DNA of 64,000 bases from Stappia indica (GTDB lineage Bacteria > Pseudomonadota > Alphaproteobacteria > Rhizobiales > Stappiaceae), in NCBI RefSeq assembly GCF_009789575.1, contig NZ_CP046908.1:3067001-3131000 (forward strand), given 5' to 3'. Positions 1 through 9,949 of the stretch are shown here, in pieces (position 1 is the first letter of the stretch; each line of letters opens with the position of its first letter). Below the pieces are notes generated by a model, which was given only the letters and a program-made list of their open reading frames with translations, ran no database searches and was not told where the DNA came from. A program made the translations under genes and the position numbers.

Positions 1-173
1 TCGCGCACGTCGATGATCTCGACGCCGCGCCGGCCGAGGTGATCCCAGATCGGCTGGATATGCCCGCCCTGCAGGCCGAAGACGCGGGCAACGCCGCGCC
101 GTTGCAGCGCCTCCGCGATCCAGGCGGCGACGCTGTCCTCGTCGCGGTTGAGGTCCTGCTGCTGCTCGCTCAC
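1..173 (-). CDS. ThDP-dependent enzyme, N-terminal fragment (acetolactate synthase-like family)
   Basis: Only the first 57 codons lie in the window; the gene continues past position 1. Residues about 17-45 ([20 protein letters not shown]) resemble the start of the PYR domain of thiamine-diphosphate enzymes such as acetolactate synthase, benzoylformate decarboxylase and sulfoacetaldehyde acetyltransferase. The ThDP-activating Glu would be outside the window. The GTG start at 173 is preceded by a purine-rich AGGGAGAGAG ribosome site. It follows the acyl-CoA ligase gene by 67 bases on the same strand, so the two probably share a transcript. The actual reaction cannot be told from this piece; a carboligase or decarboxylase feeding the ligase is possible. 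Confidence 0.6.
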   Translation of the reverse strand, partial: MSEQQQDLNRDEDSVAAWIAEALQRRGVARVFGLQGGHIQPIWDHLGRRGVEIIDVR

Positions 174-213
174 TGTCTCTCTCCCTGATCTTGTCGTGTC
201 TTGTCGCGTGTCG

Positions 214-236
214 CGCCGGCGCCTCCCGCGCCGGCG
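214..236 (-). other. Intergenic GC-rich hairpin
   Basis: A perfect 9-base stem (CGCCGGCGC paired with GCGCCGGCG) with a 5-base loop lies between the acyl-CoA ligase stop and the ThDP gene start. No run of T follows on the minus strand, so it is more likely an mRNA-stabilising or attenuating structure than a full terminator. Confidence 0.4.
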
Positions 237-240
237 GCGG

Positions 241-1809
241 TCAGTTGTTGTCCTCGCCCAGCATGTCGCGCAGCACCCGGTGCAGGATCTTGCCCGTCGC
301 CGTGCGCGGCATCTCGTCCTGGTCCAGCACCACGATCTTGCGCGGGCGCTTGTAGCCGGCGAGCTTGCCGCGCGACCATTCGATGATCTCGTCCGGAGTG
401 ACGGCAGGATCGCGCAGCACCACCGCGGCGGCGACCCGCTCGCCCCATGTGTCGTCCGGGCAGCCGACCACGGCCACGTCGCTGATCGCCGGATGGCCGG
501 CCAGCACCGCCTCCACCTCGGACGGGTAGACGTTCTCGCCGCCGGAAATGATCATGTTCTTCTTGCGGTCGATCAGGCGGATGTAGCCCTCGGCATCGCG
601 CAGGGCCATGTCGCCGACCGAAAGGTACGGCCCGCGCAGCGCCTCGGCGGTCTTGTCCGGCAGGTTCCAGTAGCCGTCGAAGGCATAAGGCCCGCAGGAG
701 AACAGCTCGCCCGGCTCGCCGTCCGGCACCTCGTTGCCGGTCTCGTCGAGCAGGCGGATCGGCGCGGAGCCGACCACCTCGCGGCCGACGGTGCCCAGAT
801 GGTCGAACTGCTCATCCGGGTGCAGCATGGTCACCCAGCCGGCTTCGGTCGAGCCGTAGAGCTCGAACAGCCCGGAATTGGGGAACATCTCCATCACCTG
901 GCGCTTGGTCTCGGCGCGCGCCGGGGCGGAGGAGATCATCAGCTTCTCCACCCGCTCGAAGCCGGCCGTGCCGCGCTGGGCCGCCGGCACCTCCAGCATC
1001 AGCGAGAAGTGCGTCGGCACCAGCGAGGTGAAGGTGACACCGGTCTCGCCGATGGTGCGCAGGCACAGCGCCGGGTCGAAGCTCTGGCGCGAGAACACGG
1101 TCACCGCCGCGCCGATATAGAGGAAGGAGGTGAAGAAGTTCAGCGAGTTGGCATGGCACATCGGCATGACCAGCAGCGCGTCGTCGCCGCGCTTCAGGCT
1201 CAGCTCGATCTGCGTCATCAGCGCCAGCATCGCCATGCCGCGATGGCCGCGGATCGCGCCCTTCGGCTTGCCGGTGGTGCCGGACGTGTACATCAGGCAC
1301 CAGGGATCGTCGATTTCGGCCGGCGCCTGCGGCTCGTCGGCGGAGGCCGCCGCGATCAGGTCCTCATAGCCGGTCCAGCCGGCCGGCGTCGTTCCGCCGC
1401 CCGCCGCGGCGATATGGATGTGCCGGCGCTCTTCCAGCGACAGCGCCTCGCGCATCTCGCCGGCGATACCGATCAAGGCCTCCTCGGCGATCAGCGCCGA
1501 CACGCCGCTGTCCTGGCAGATATAGAGCGCTTCGGGCGCGGTCAGGCGGAAGTTGATCGGCACGGCGACGAGGCCGGCCTTGGCCACGGCTGCGTAGATC
1601 TCCGCCCACTCCACCCGGTTATAGGCCAGCACCGCGACCCGCGCGCCCCTGGCAAGGTCGAGGCCCAGCAGGCCGTTGGCCAGCCGGCAGGCCCGCTCGT
1701 TCCATTGGCGAAAGGTCATCGCCCGTTCCAGGTCGCGCGCGCCGATGCGTTCGGGCTGCAACCGCGCCTGGGCGCTCAGCATCTGTCCGACGGTCAGCAT
1801 GGGATGCAT
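241..1809 (-). CDS. AMP-dependent acyl-CoA synthetase/ligase (ANL superfamily)
   Basis: A 522-residue enzyme expected to activate a carboxylic acid through an acyl-adenylate and transfer it to CoA in the cytoplasm. Visible motifs are the P-loop-like [11 protein letters not shown] near residue 175, the A5-type LYGSTEAGW, the hinge region with VGDMA and [16 protein letters not shown], and the C-terminal ATGK catalytic lysine. Length is normal for medium/long-chain or aromatic acid:CoA ligases. I chose the ATG at 1809 because GGGAGG lies about 10 bases upstream; the open frame extends 31 codons further without a good start. It sits between a GntR regulator and a ThDP enzyme on the same strand, suggesting a small acid-catabolism operon. 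The acid substrate cannot be told from sequence. Confidence 0.85.
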   Translation of the reverse strand: MHPMLTVGQMLSAQARLQPERIGARDLERAMTFRQWNERACRLANGLLGLDLARGARVAVLAYNRVEWAEIYAAVAKAGLVAVPINFRLTAPEALYICQDSGVSALIAEEALIGIAGEMREALSLEERRHIHIAAAGGGTTPAGWTGYEDLIAAASADEPQAPAEIDDPWCLMYTSGTTGKPKGAIRGHRGMAMLALMTQIELSLKRGDDALLVMPMCHANSLNFFTSFLYIGAAVTVFSRQSFDPALCLRTIGETGVTFTSLVPTHFSLMLEVPAAQRGTAGFERVEKLMISSAPARAETKRQVMEMFPNSGLFELYGSTEAGWVTMLHPDEQFDHLGTVGREVVGSAPIRLLDETGNEVPDGEPGELFSCGPYAFDGYWNLPDKTAEALRGPYLSVGDMALRDAEGYIRLIDRKKNMIISGGENVYPSEVEAVLAGHPAISDVAVVGCPDDTWGERVAAAVVLRDPAVTPDEIIEWSRGKLAGYKRPRKIVVLDQDEMPRTATGKILHRVLRDMLGEDNN

Positions 1810-1915
1810 GCCGGTGGTCCTCCCGTTAGGTCGTTTTCGTTCCGATCCCTTCCTTCCGTTCCCGAAAGCCCTTGCCCGCCGTCCTCCCGCGGCGTGCAGC
1901 AAGCAGCTCGCCCGG

Positions 1916-2623
1916 TTACGGTGTCTTCTTGCCCTGCAGCGCCCCGTCCGGGCCCTTGCGCAGGGCAGTCTCCAGCGCCTCGGCCGCGTCGAGGTCGTGG
2001 CGCATCATCAGCTCCTCCGCCTGCTCGGGCCGGCCTGCGGTCACGGCCTGGAGGATTTCCGCATGCTGGCGCCAGATCTCGTCCGGCAGCTGGGCATGGC
2101 GCAGCACGTCGCCCATCGCCCTTCGCAGGAAGCGCCAATGCGGCTCGGCAGCCCTGTCGAGCAGCGGATTGCCCGAGCCCTCGTATATCAGCCCGTGAAA
2201 TTCTGCGTCATGGCGCACCTGGTCTCCCACAGCACCATTTCGCACCGCCGTCTCGCCGAGCTTCAGGATCTTCCCCCCGCGCTCCGCAAGCGCGTCCGCC
2301 GCTGCCGCATCGTCGCGGCAGCGCAGCGCCGCATTGCGCGCGGCCAGCCCGTCGAGCACGGCGCGGATGTCGTAGTGGTGGCGCATCAGGTCGAGATCGA
2401 GCGGGGTGACCTGCAGCCCGCGCCGGCCGATCTCGGCGACCATGCCGTCGGCCTTCAGCAGCGCCATCGCCTGCTGGATCGGCTGGCGCGACACGCCGAA
2501 GCGCTCGGCGAGCTGCTCCTGGACGAGATGCGCGCCGGCGGGCAGGGCGCCGTCGAAGATCTCGTTGGCGATCGCGTCGTAGACCTGCTGGGTCAGGCTC
2601 GGGCTGGTGCGGATCTGGCTCAT
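1916..2623 (-). CDS. GntR family transcriptional regulator (FadR/FCD subfamily)
   Basis: A 235-residue regulator. The N-terminal winged helix (residues about 8-72) shows SLTQQVYDAIANEIFDGAL and the recognition segment GVSRQPIQQAMALL. The C-terminal all-helical FCD domain has the usual conserved Arg, Asp and His positions, including HDAEFH. Such proteins bind an organic acid and release DNA. The ATG at 2623 gives a standard N terminus. The gene lies upstream of and in line with the acyl-CoA ligase, 106 bases away, and a perfect palindrome lies directly before its start. It probably regulates itself and the ligase/ThDP genes. Confidence 0.85.
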   Translation of the reverse strand: MSQIRTSPSLTQQVYDAIANEIFDGALPAGAHLVQEQLAERFGVSRQPIQQAMALLKADGMVAEIGRRGLQVTPLDLDLMRHHYDIRAVLDGLAARNAALRCRDDAAAADALAERGGKILKLGETAVRNGAVGDQVRHDAEFHGLIYEGSGNPLLDRAAEPHWRFLRRAMGDVLRHAQLPDEIWRQHAEILQAVTAGRPEQAEELMMRHDLDAAEALETALRKGPDGALQGKKTP

Positions 2624-2636
2624 CGTTGAACTCCGA

Positions 2637-2652
2637 ATTCTGAATTCAGAAT
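2637..2652. promoter_or_regulatory. Perfect 16-base palindrome, probable GntR operator
   Basis: ATTCTGAATTCAGAAT is a perfect inverted repeat 13 bases upstream of the GntR start codon, in an AT-rich patch of an otherwise GC-rich region. Position next to the regulator gene suggests an autoregulatory operator; binding is inferred. Confidence 0.55.
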
Positions 2653-2756
2653 GTAGTGGCGGCGCGGCCCTGTCAAGCGGCAGGCCCCGCGAACCGGGCT
2701 GGTGCGGGCACGGGGCCCGCAGGGAAACGCGGCGCAACCGGTATCAAGCTCATGTG

Positions 2757-2798
2757 GCAAAAACAAAAACGCGCGCGAGCCGGGGGGCTCGCGCGCGT
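2757..2798 (-). terminator. Rho-independent terminator after aspartase gene
   Basis: A 13-base perfect stem (2769-2781 with 2786-2798) and a 4-base loop are followed on the minus strand by TTTTTGTTTTT. It lies 45 bases past the aspartase stop and insulates the GntR gene from the aspartase operon. Confidence 0.9.
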
Positions 2799-2842
2799 CG
2801 TTTTCGCTTCCGGCTCACGCCGGGGATGGTCGTTCAGGCGGC

Positions 2843-4225
<1,383 letters not shown>

Positions 4226-4275
4226 TCCGGTCTCCATTGCGCGGGTCTTGCGCCCGCGTCTTTTTGGGCTCAGTC

Positions 4276-4309
4276 GAAAAGGAAAACGGGCCGCCTTGCG
4301 GCGGCCCGT
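4276..4309 (-). terminator. Terminator-like hairpin between symporter and aspartase genes
   Basis: A perfect 10-base stem (ACGGGCCGCC with GGCGGCCCGT, loop TTGC) is followed on the minus strand by TTTTCCTTTT. It lies inside the symporter-aspartase operon, so it probably lets only part of the transcripts through to the aspartase gene. Confidence 0.75.
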
Positions 4310-4327
4310 CGCTCATCTCGTTGCGGC

Positions 4328-5758
4328 TTACTTCCAGCGCGCGGGGTCCCAGGCCTCTCGGTCGAGATCGAGGTCGGGGAATTTCGCCGGATCGAAGATC
4401 GGGCGGGCGACGCCGGCCTTCAGCTGGGCGCGGAAGTCGTTGACCACGCGCATCGCCGTCGGGAACAGCATCAGGATGGCCACCAGGTTGACCAGCGCCA
4501 GCACGCCCATCATCGGGTCGGAGAAGAAGAACACGGCCGTCGCGGACGGCGCCGCCGCGCCCATGAAGACGAGGCCGAGGATCAGCAGCCGCAACCCGTT
4601 CAGCGCCATCTTGGAGTCGGTCATCGCCGCCAGCGCGTTCTCGCCCAGATAGACGTTGTAGATGATCGAGGAGAAGGCGAAAAGCAGGATCGCCAGCGTC
4701 AGCGCATAGCGCGACCACTCGCCGAAATGGCTCGCCAGCGACTGCTGGGTCAGCACCACGCCGTCGATGCCTTCCGCGCCCGGCGTGTAGACGTCGCCGA
4801 GCAGGATCAGGAAGGCGGTGCAGGAGCAGATGACGATGGTGTCGATGAACACCGAGAAGGCCTGGGTGACGCCCTGGCTGACCGGGTGGCGCACCAATGC
4901 GGTGGCCGCCACGTTCGGGGCCGAGCCGAGGCCGGCCTCGTTGGAGAACAGGCCGCGGCGCAGCCCTTGCGCGATCGCAGCGCCCATGCCGCCGGCAATC
5001 GCTTCCTCGTAGCCGAAGGCGCTGGAGACGATGCGGGCGATCACGGACGGGATCTCCTGGATGTTGAGCACGATGGCGACAAGGGCGAGACCCAGATAGC
5101 CGACGGCCATGATCGGCACCACCACGTCCGCCGCCTTGGCGATGCGCTTGATGCCGCCGAAGATCACGAAGCCGGTGACGACGGTCAGCAGCGCGCCGGT
5201 GATCATCCGATCGATGCCGAGCGAATCCTGCACCGCGCCGGCGACCGTGTTGCCCTGGAAGGCGTTGAAGCCGAGGCCGAAGGCGGCCAGCAGGCAGATG
5301 GCGTAGACGATGGCCAGCCAGTTGTACTCGCGGCCGAGGCCCCGGCGGATGTAGTCGGCCGGTCCGCCGCGGAAGGAGTGATCGCCGTCCTTGCGCTTGT
5401 AGACCTGGGCCAGCGTGCATTCGACCAGGCTGGTGGCCATGCCGACCAGCGCGATGCACCACATCCAGAACACCGCGCCCGGCCCGCCGAGCGTGATCGC
5501 CACGGCGACGCCGGCGATGTTGCCGCCGCCAACGCGCCCGCCGACCGACACCAGCAGCGCCTCGCGGGCGCTGATCGCATTGGGATCGTTGTTCTGGTTG
5601 CGGCCCGACAGCACGCGGAACATCCGGCCGAAGAACTCGACCTGGACGAAGCCGGACATGATGGTGATGAACACGCCGAACACGACCAGGATCGGGATCA
5701 GCGCCCAGCCCCAGGTCAGCGCGTCAATGTACCCGAACAGCGTATGCAGGAACTCCAT
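4328..5758 (-). CDS. Alanine/glycine:cation symporter family protein (AGCS)
   Basis: A 476-residue integral membrane protein with about 10-11 hydrophobic segments, typical of the sodium:alanine symporter family (AlsT/AgcS). Characteristic pieces are GGRVGGGNIAGVAVAITLGGPGAVFWMW in the substrate/Na+ region (residues about 72-100), the NEAGLGSAPN loop, and the C-terminal VNDFRAQLKAG tail. It imports small neutral amino acids with Na+ or H+; in this setting the cargo may be Asn, Asp or D-Asp, which is inference. The ATG at 5758 is preceded by GGGAGGG. It is the first gene of the symporter-aspartase operon. Its upstream region carries repeats also seen before the XRE regulator gene. Confidence 0.88.
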   Translation of the reverse strand: MEFLHTLFGYIDALTWGWALIPILVVFGVFITIMSGFVQVEFFGRMFRVLSGRNQNNDPNAISAREALLVSVGGRVGGGNIAGVAVAITLGGPGAVFWMWCIALVGMATSLVECTLAQVYKRKDGDHSFRGGPADYIRRGLGREYNWLAIVYAICLLAAFGLGFNAFQGNTVAGAVQDSLGIDRMITGALLTVVTGFVIFGGIKRIAKAADVVVPIMAVGYLGLALVAIVLNIQEIPSVIARIVSSAFGYEEAIAGGMGAAIAQGLRRGLFSNEAGLGSAPNVAATALVRHPVSQGVTQAFSVFIDTIVICSCTAFLILLGDVYTPGAEGIDGVVLTQQSLASHFGEWSRYALTLAILLFAFSSIIYNVYLGENALAAMTDSKMALNGLRLLILGLVFMGAAAPSATAVFFFSDPMMGVLALVNLVAILMLFPTAMRVVNDFRAQLKAGVARPIFDPAKFPDLDLDREAWDPARWK

Positions 5759-5887
5759 GTGACCCTCCCATTCACGACGAGCCCCGCTCGTCTCAAAATT
5801 CCCTCAACGTCCGGATCTCCCGTCAAGGATCCGGCGGGCCCTCCCGGCCCGTGCCGCAACAATAGGCTGCAGGCGGATCTGCCCCAA

Positions 5888-5933
5888 TTGCGCGAAATGG
5901 ATCGGATTGGTGCAATCTGGTGCATTTTGCGCG
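5888..5933 (-). promoter_or_regulatory. Repeat-rich control region upstream of the AGCS symporter gene
   Basis: On the minus strand this holds GCGCAAAATGCACCA (5918-5932) and a second TGCACCA 10 bases away (5908-5914). TTGCGCG on the plus strand occurs at 5888 and 5927. The core AAAATGCACCA recurs exactly at 7734-7744 before the XRE regulator gene. This looks like a shared operator, probably for that regulator. Confidence 0.5.
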
Positions 5934-5970
5934 ACATCTTGCGCCTGATGGCCTGAATGCGCGCGCTCCC

Positions 5971-6855
5971 TCAGTCCGACAGCTCCAGCCACAGCCGCGC
6001 CAGCGCCGCCTCCGCCGTTTCCGGGCCGCCGTTCTCCACCCCTGCGCGCCACAGCGCAGCGCCTGCGGCATAGGAGCCGGGCGACAAGCCGCCTTCCTCG
6101 CACTGGCTGACCGCGCGGATGCGGCAGCCGCGCTGCACCGCCTGCGCCAGCGCCGTCTCCAGCTCCGGGTCGGCCATCGCCGTGCCGGCGCCGTAGACCC
6201 GCAGCACCGCGCCGTCGAGCGCGGCCAGCGCCCCGGCAATCGCGCCGGCCGGCAGGCCCGGCGACAGGGTCAGGATCGCCAGCCGCTTGCCTGCGAAGCG
6301 GCGGCGGCGATAGGGGCCGGACAGCGGCGCCTGCGGCACCGAGCGGAAGGCGTCGGCCTCCTGCGAATTGTGCTTCACCAGTCCTGCGGCGGCCATGATC
6401 TCGCCGTTGAAGGCGAGCCGCACCCCGGCCGGCCCCTCGCGCACCGCATCCAGCGCCAGCTTCAGGTTGCCTTCCGCGTCGCCCTCGGCGCCGAGCGGCT
6501 GCATCGACCCGCACAGCAGGACGGGCAGCGGCAGGCCGGCCAGCGCCTGCGCCAGCGCCGCACCGGTGAAGGCCATCGTGTCGGTGCCGTGGGTGATGAT
6601 GACGCCGGCCCGCCCCGGCATGTCCGCGCAGCGGGCGGCGAACGTGTCGACCGCCTCCAGCATCGCGTTCCAGTGCTGCGGGCCGATGGCCGAACTGTCG
6701 ACCAGCGGGTCGAAGACATGCAGCGTCAGCCGGGCGTCGGCCGGGGCCAGCCGGCGCGCTGCCGCCTCGACCAGGCCTTTGGCCGGCGCCAGCCCATTCG
6801 GGCCGGGCGCCATGCCGATGGTGCCGCCGGTATGGATCAGCAGGATCTCGGCCAT
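5971..6855 (-). CDS. L-asparaginase, type I/II fold
   Basis: A 294-residue cytoplasmic asparaginase (no signal peptide) that hydrolyses asparagine to aspartate and ammonia. The first catalytic signature is HTGGTIGM (Thr12) and the second is HGTDTMAFTG (Thr91, Asp92). A further conserved Lys lies in GLVKHNSQEADAF. I start at the ATG at 6855, because the N terminus must begin just before the strand carrying the first Thr and because it begins 2 bases after the racemase stop codon. The open frame continues upstream only as a shadow of the racemase. Together with the racemase it supplies L-aspartate to the aspartase encoded downstream. Possible activity on D-Asn or Gln is not excluded. Confidence 0.88.
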   Translation of the reverse strand: MAEILLIHTGGTIGMAPGPNGLAPAKGLVEAAARRLAPADARLTLHVFDPLVDSSAIGPQHWNAMLEAVDTFAARCADMPGRAGVIITHGTDTMAFTGAALAQALAGLPLPVLLCGSMQPLGAEGDAEGNLKLALDAVREGPAGVRLAFNGEIMAAAGLVKHNSQEADAFRSVPQAPLSGPYRRRRFAGKRLAILTLSPGLPAGAIAGALAALDGAVLRVYGAGTAMADPELETALAQAVQRGCRIRAVSQCEEGGLSPGSYAAGAALWRAGVENGGPETAEAALARLWLELSD

Positions 6856-6857
6856 CG

Positions 6858-7625
6858 TCAGCCCGCCTGCTGCAGGAGGGCCGGCGCCGGCAGCGCCCGC
6901 CGCGCCAGCGCGTCGGCGACCAGATCCGTCACGTCGACCAGCTGCTTGTCCGTCTCGATGTCGGCGATCAGCGGCAGCTCGGTGCAGGCCAGCAGCACCG
7001 TGTCGGCGTCGAGCCCGGCCACCAGCTCGGCAAGGCGCGGGCGCAGGGCCGCGTCCCGGCTGCCCAGCCGCTTCACGTCCTCGATCAGCCGGTGCAGCGC
7101 GGCCGCATCGCCCGGCAGTTCCACCTCGACCAGCTGCGGCAGGTCGCGATAGGCCGACCATGCGTCCATCGCCGTCACCGGCCCGGCGCCGAGCAGCGCC
7201 AGCTTGCGCGTGCCGCTGCGGGCGATCCAGTCGGCCAGGACGTCCTGGAACGAGACCAGCTGCGCGGCAAGGCCGAGCTTTTCGATGCGCGGCGCGTACC
7301 AGTTCAGCGTGTTGCAGGCGATGGCATAGGCCTCGACCTGCGGCGCCAGGATGTCGAGCGTCTCGCGCATCGCCGCCCACACGGCGGCATCGTTTCCGGC
7401 CAGATCCATCGACAGGCCGAGCCGCGGCTCGGACACGACGACGACGCGCGGCGCGTCGAGATCGCCGCGAAACGCCTCGCCCATCAGCTGCTGGTTGCGC
7501 GTCAGCACCTTGGCCCACAGGTCGAGCCCGGCCTCCGGTCCCGAGCCGGCGATGATGCCGAGGCTCGCCCGCGCGCGCGCCGGCGGCGCCTCGCTGCTGG
7601 CCGTTCGGCCGGTGTCGTTCTGCAT
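6858..7625 (-). CDS. Aspartate/glutamate racemase family protein
   Basis: A 255-residue member of the Asp/Glu racemase superfamily, a cofactor-independent two-cysteine enzyme. The N-terminal LGIIAGSGPEAG matches the family opening. The two catalytic cysteines are Cys104 in IACNTLN and Cys214 in LLACTELPLI. It probably interconverts D- and L-aspartate; a related hydantoin or glutamate racemase is the alternative. The ATG at 7625 has GAGACGAGGG before it; the first 20 residues are a polar, Ala/Arg-rich tail. It is the first gene of a two-gene operon with asparaginase and is transcribed away from the XRE regulator. The set fits use of D-aspartate as nitrogen source. Confidence 0.82.
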   Translation of the reverse strand: MQNDTGRTASSEAPPARARASLGIIAGSGPEAGLDLWAKVLTRNQQLMGEAFRGDLDAPRVVVVSEPRLGLSMDLAGNDAAVWAAMRETLDILAPQVEAYAIACNTLNWYAPRIEKLGLAAQLVSFQDVLADWIARSGTRKLALLGAGPVTAMDAWSAYRDLPQLVEVELPGDAAALHRLIEDVKRLGSRDAALRPRLAELVAGLDADTVLLACTELPLIADIETDKQLVDVTDLVADALARRALPAPALLQQAG

Positions 7626-7727
7626 CCCTCGTCTCCGCGATGGTTCGGTGCCCAACTTGTCCCGCAAGGTGATTGACCGTGCAGGCCTCCGGCAATTATG
7701 CAATTGAGTGAGAACCGGCGCTTTCGG

Positions 7728-7744
7728 GCGCGAAAAATGCACCA
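7728..7744 (+). promoter_or_regulatory. Second copy of the AAAATGCACCA motif, likely XRE operator
   Basis: GCGCGAAAAATGCACCA lies 9 bases before the XRE gene start and in the divergent promoter of the racemase-asparaginase operon. Eleven bases (7734-7744) match the minus strand at 5918-5928 exactly, each preceded closely by GCGC. A site here could block both directions. Confidence 0.5.
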
Positions 7745-7753
7745 AAGCGCGCC

Positions 7754-8566
7754 ATGCACCCTTTCGGCACCAATCTCCGCCTCTTGTGCGGTTACCGGCC
7801 CTCCATCGCCCGCGTGGCGCAGGACCTGAAGATCAATCGCAGCCAGCTCAACCGCTATCTTGCGGGAAGCTCCTTCCCGCGCAACGCCTTGATGCGGAAG
7901 ATCTGCGATTATTTCGGCGTCGAGCCGCACGAGATGCTGCTGCCGGAGGAGGAGTTCGCCCGACTGGTGAAGCTGCGCGGCCTTGCCTCCGACACGCTGA
8001 CCCGCACCTTCCGCCAGCATTTCGACCAGATCTTCGCCCATGGCGACCCGCGCATCTTCAACCTGGTCGGCACCTTCTTCGAATATTACTATTCCATGTC
8101 CTCGCGCGGCCAGATCGTGCGGGCGCTGGTCTCCTTCTCCATCGAGGGCGAGCACGTCTTCTACCGCCGGCTGGAGCGCATGGGCCCGTTCGACCGGACC
8201 TGCCGGCGCCACTACCGCTACCAGGGTTCGGCGCTGCTGACCGGCGACCGGGTGTTCCTCAACGACTACGAATACAGCGCCGGCATCGAGATCACCCAGA
8301 CCGTGCTCTATCCCGACTACGCCCATCGCTGGACGCGGCTGCACGGGGTCAAGGTCGGCGTCTCGGCCAACCGCGACCACGTGCCCTGCGCCGTGCGCAC
8401 CTATCTGGAGCGCACCCTGCCGCGCATGCCGCTGGCCGGGGCGCTGCGCCGCTGCGGCCTGTTCGATCCGGACAGCCCGGAAATGCCGGCCTATGTGCTG
8501 CCGATGATCGACAATGCCCGCTCCGGCAACCACGTCTTCGAGGCCTATGCCGACGAGCGCGGCTGA
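7754..8566 (+). CDS. XRE-family helix-turn-helix regulator
   Basis: A 270-residue protein. The N-terminal HTH (residues about 8-60) reads RPSIARVAQDLKINRSQLNRYLAGSSFPR, a clear lambda-repressor-like fold. The remaining 200 residues, rich in Tyr and Phe, match no ligand domain I recognise but are typical of alphaproteobacterial regulators with an HTH followed by a long sensory region. The ATG at 7754 has no evident Shine-Dalgarno sequence and may be leaderless. It is divergent from racemase-asparaginase, and the motif before it recurs before the symporter-aspartase operon. It is therefore the best candidate controller of all four Asp/Asn genes. Convergent with the following aminotransferase gene. 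Confidence 0.8.
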   Translation: MHPFGTNLRLLCGYRPSIARVAQDLKINRSQLNRYLAGSSFPRNALMRKICDYFGVEPHEMLLPEEEFARLVKLRGLASDTLTRTFRQHFDQIFAHGDPRIFNLVGTFFEYYYSMSSRGQIVRALVSFSIEGEHVFYRRLERMGPFDRTCRRHYRYQGSALLTGDRVFLNDYEYSAGIEITQTVLYPDYAHRWTRLHGVKVGVSANRDHVPCAVRTYLERTLPRMPLAGALRRCGLFDPDSPEMPAYVLPMIDNARSGNHVFEAYADERG

Positions 8567-8590
8567 GCGCGCCCGGCTCCCGCCCCCTGA

Positions 8591-9913
8591 TCAGGCAAGC
8601 AGCGCGTCGAGGCTCTCGCCGAGCAGGCGCACCATCTCGGCCAGCTCCGCGCGCGTCGCCGTATAGGGCGGGGCCAGCAGCACGTGGTCGCCGGCCTCCC
8701 CGTCCGCCGTGCCGGCGCCGGGATAGCACAGGAGCCCGCGCGCCTGCGCCTCGCGCTTGATCCTTGCCGCAAGCTGCCGCTCCGGCGCGAACGGCGCCTT
8801 GCTCTCGCGGTCGGCGACCAGCTCCAGCGCGAAGAAGAAGCCGCGCCCGCGAATGTCGCCGACATGCGGATGCTGGCCGAAGCGCTCCTCCAGCAGCGCC
8901 CGCACCAGCCGCTCCTCGGCATGGACCTTCTCCACCAGCTTCTCGCGGCGGACGATCTTCTGCGTCGCCAGCGCCCCGGCACAGGCGACCGGATGGCCGA
9001 CGAACGTGTGCCCGTGCTGGAACGCGCCCGAGCCGCCTTCGAAGGCGGCATGGACATGCCCGCCGACCAGCACCGCGCCGAGCGGCAGGAACCCCGCCCC
9101 CAGCCCCTTGGCGACCGTCATCAGGTCCGGCGCGATGCCTTCGGCAAGACAGGCATGTGCGTGGCCGGTGCGGCCCATGCCGCACATCACCTCGTCGAGG
9201 ATCAGCAGCACGCCGTACCGGTCGCAGATCTCGCGGATCCGGCGGAAATAGCCGGGCGCCGGCGGCACGGCGCCGAGCGTTGCCCCCGAGACGGTCTCGG
9301 CGATGAAGGCCGAGACGGTCTGCGGCCCCAGCTCCAGGATCTTCGCCTCCAGCTCGTCGGCGGCGCGCAAGCCGTAGTCCTCCTCGCTCTCGCCCTCCTG
9401 CCGGCCGCGATAGGCGTGGCAGGGCGAGATGTGATGCATGTCGATCAGGAGATCCGCATAGGCGGCACGGCGCGCCCGGTTGCCGCCGGCCGACAGGGCG
9501 CCCAGCGTGTTGCCGTGATAGCTCTGCCAGCGGCTGATAACGTGCCGGCGCGCCGGCTCGCCGCGCTCGCGGTGATACTGGTGCGCCATCTTCAGCGCGG
9601 TCTCCACCGCCTCCGAGCCGCTCAGCACGAAATAGACCTTCTCCAGCCCGCCAGGCGCGCCGTCGACCAGCAACTCGGCCAGCTCTTCCGCCGGCTCGCT
9701 GGTGAAGAAGCCGGTATGCGCATAGGCGAGCCGCCCGGCCTGCGCCGCGATGGCATCCGCCACTTCCTGCTGACTGTGGCCGAGGCAGGAGACGGCGGCG
9801 CCGCCGCAGGCATCGAGATAACGCCGCCCGTCGCTGCAAAGGATGTAGCTGCCCTCGCCGGCGACGGCGAGCGGCGGAGTGGCGCGGGCGGAGCGGTGGA
9901 AGACGTGGCTCAT
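8591..9913 (-). CDS. Class III (omega) aminotransferase, PLP-dependent
   Basis: A 440-residue fold-type I aminotransferase. The PLP ring-binding Asp240 is in LLILDEVMCGMGRTG and the Schiff-base Lys is Lys269 in LMTVAKGLGAG. SGSEAVETALKMA near residue 98 binds the cofactor phosphate. Such enzymes move an omega- or alpha-amino group from an amine, beta-amino acid or omega-amino acid to pyruvate or 2-oxoglutarate. The ATG at 9913 has AAAGG before it. It is transcribed divergently from the first MlrC gene across a control region containing a polypurine tract. The shared region makes a role in the same pathway likely. The substrate cannot be assigned. Confidence 0.85.
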   Translation of the reverse strand: MSHVFHRSARATPPLAVAGEGSYILCSDGRRYLDACGGAAVSCLGHSQQEVADAIAAQAGRLAYAHTGFFTSEPAEELAELLVDGAPGGLEKVYFVLSGSEAVETALKMAHQYHRERGEPARRHVISRWQSYHGNTLGALSAGGNRARRAAYADLLIDMHHISPCHAYRGRQEGESEEDYGLRAADELEAKILELGPQTVSAFIAETVSGATLGAVPPAPGYFRRIREICDRYGVLLILDEVMCGMGRTGHAHACLAEGIAPDLMTVAKGLGAGFLPLGAVLVGGHVHAAFEGGSGAFQHGHTFVGHPVACAGALATQKIVRREKLVEKVHAEERLVRALLEERFGQHPHVGDIRGRGFFFALELVADRESKAPFAPERQLAARIKREAQARGLLCYPGAGTADGEAGDHVLLAPPYTATRAELAEMVRLLGESLDALLA

Positions 9914-9949
9914 CGCGGGACCTTTCGGAAAAAGCAAAGCCGGGCAGGC

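Noticed and set aside
148-2409. 753-codon plus-strand frame opposite acyl-CoA ligase and GntR
   Set aside because: Arg/Ala/His-rich antisense shadow; the minus strand carries clear motifs.
7680-7705. Possible tRNA or small RNA in the racemase-XRE gap
   Set aside because: No cloverleaf or stable structure could be found.
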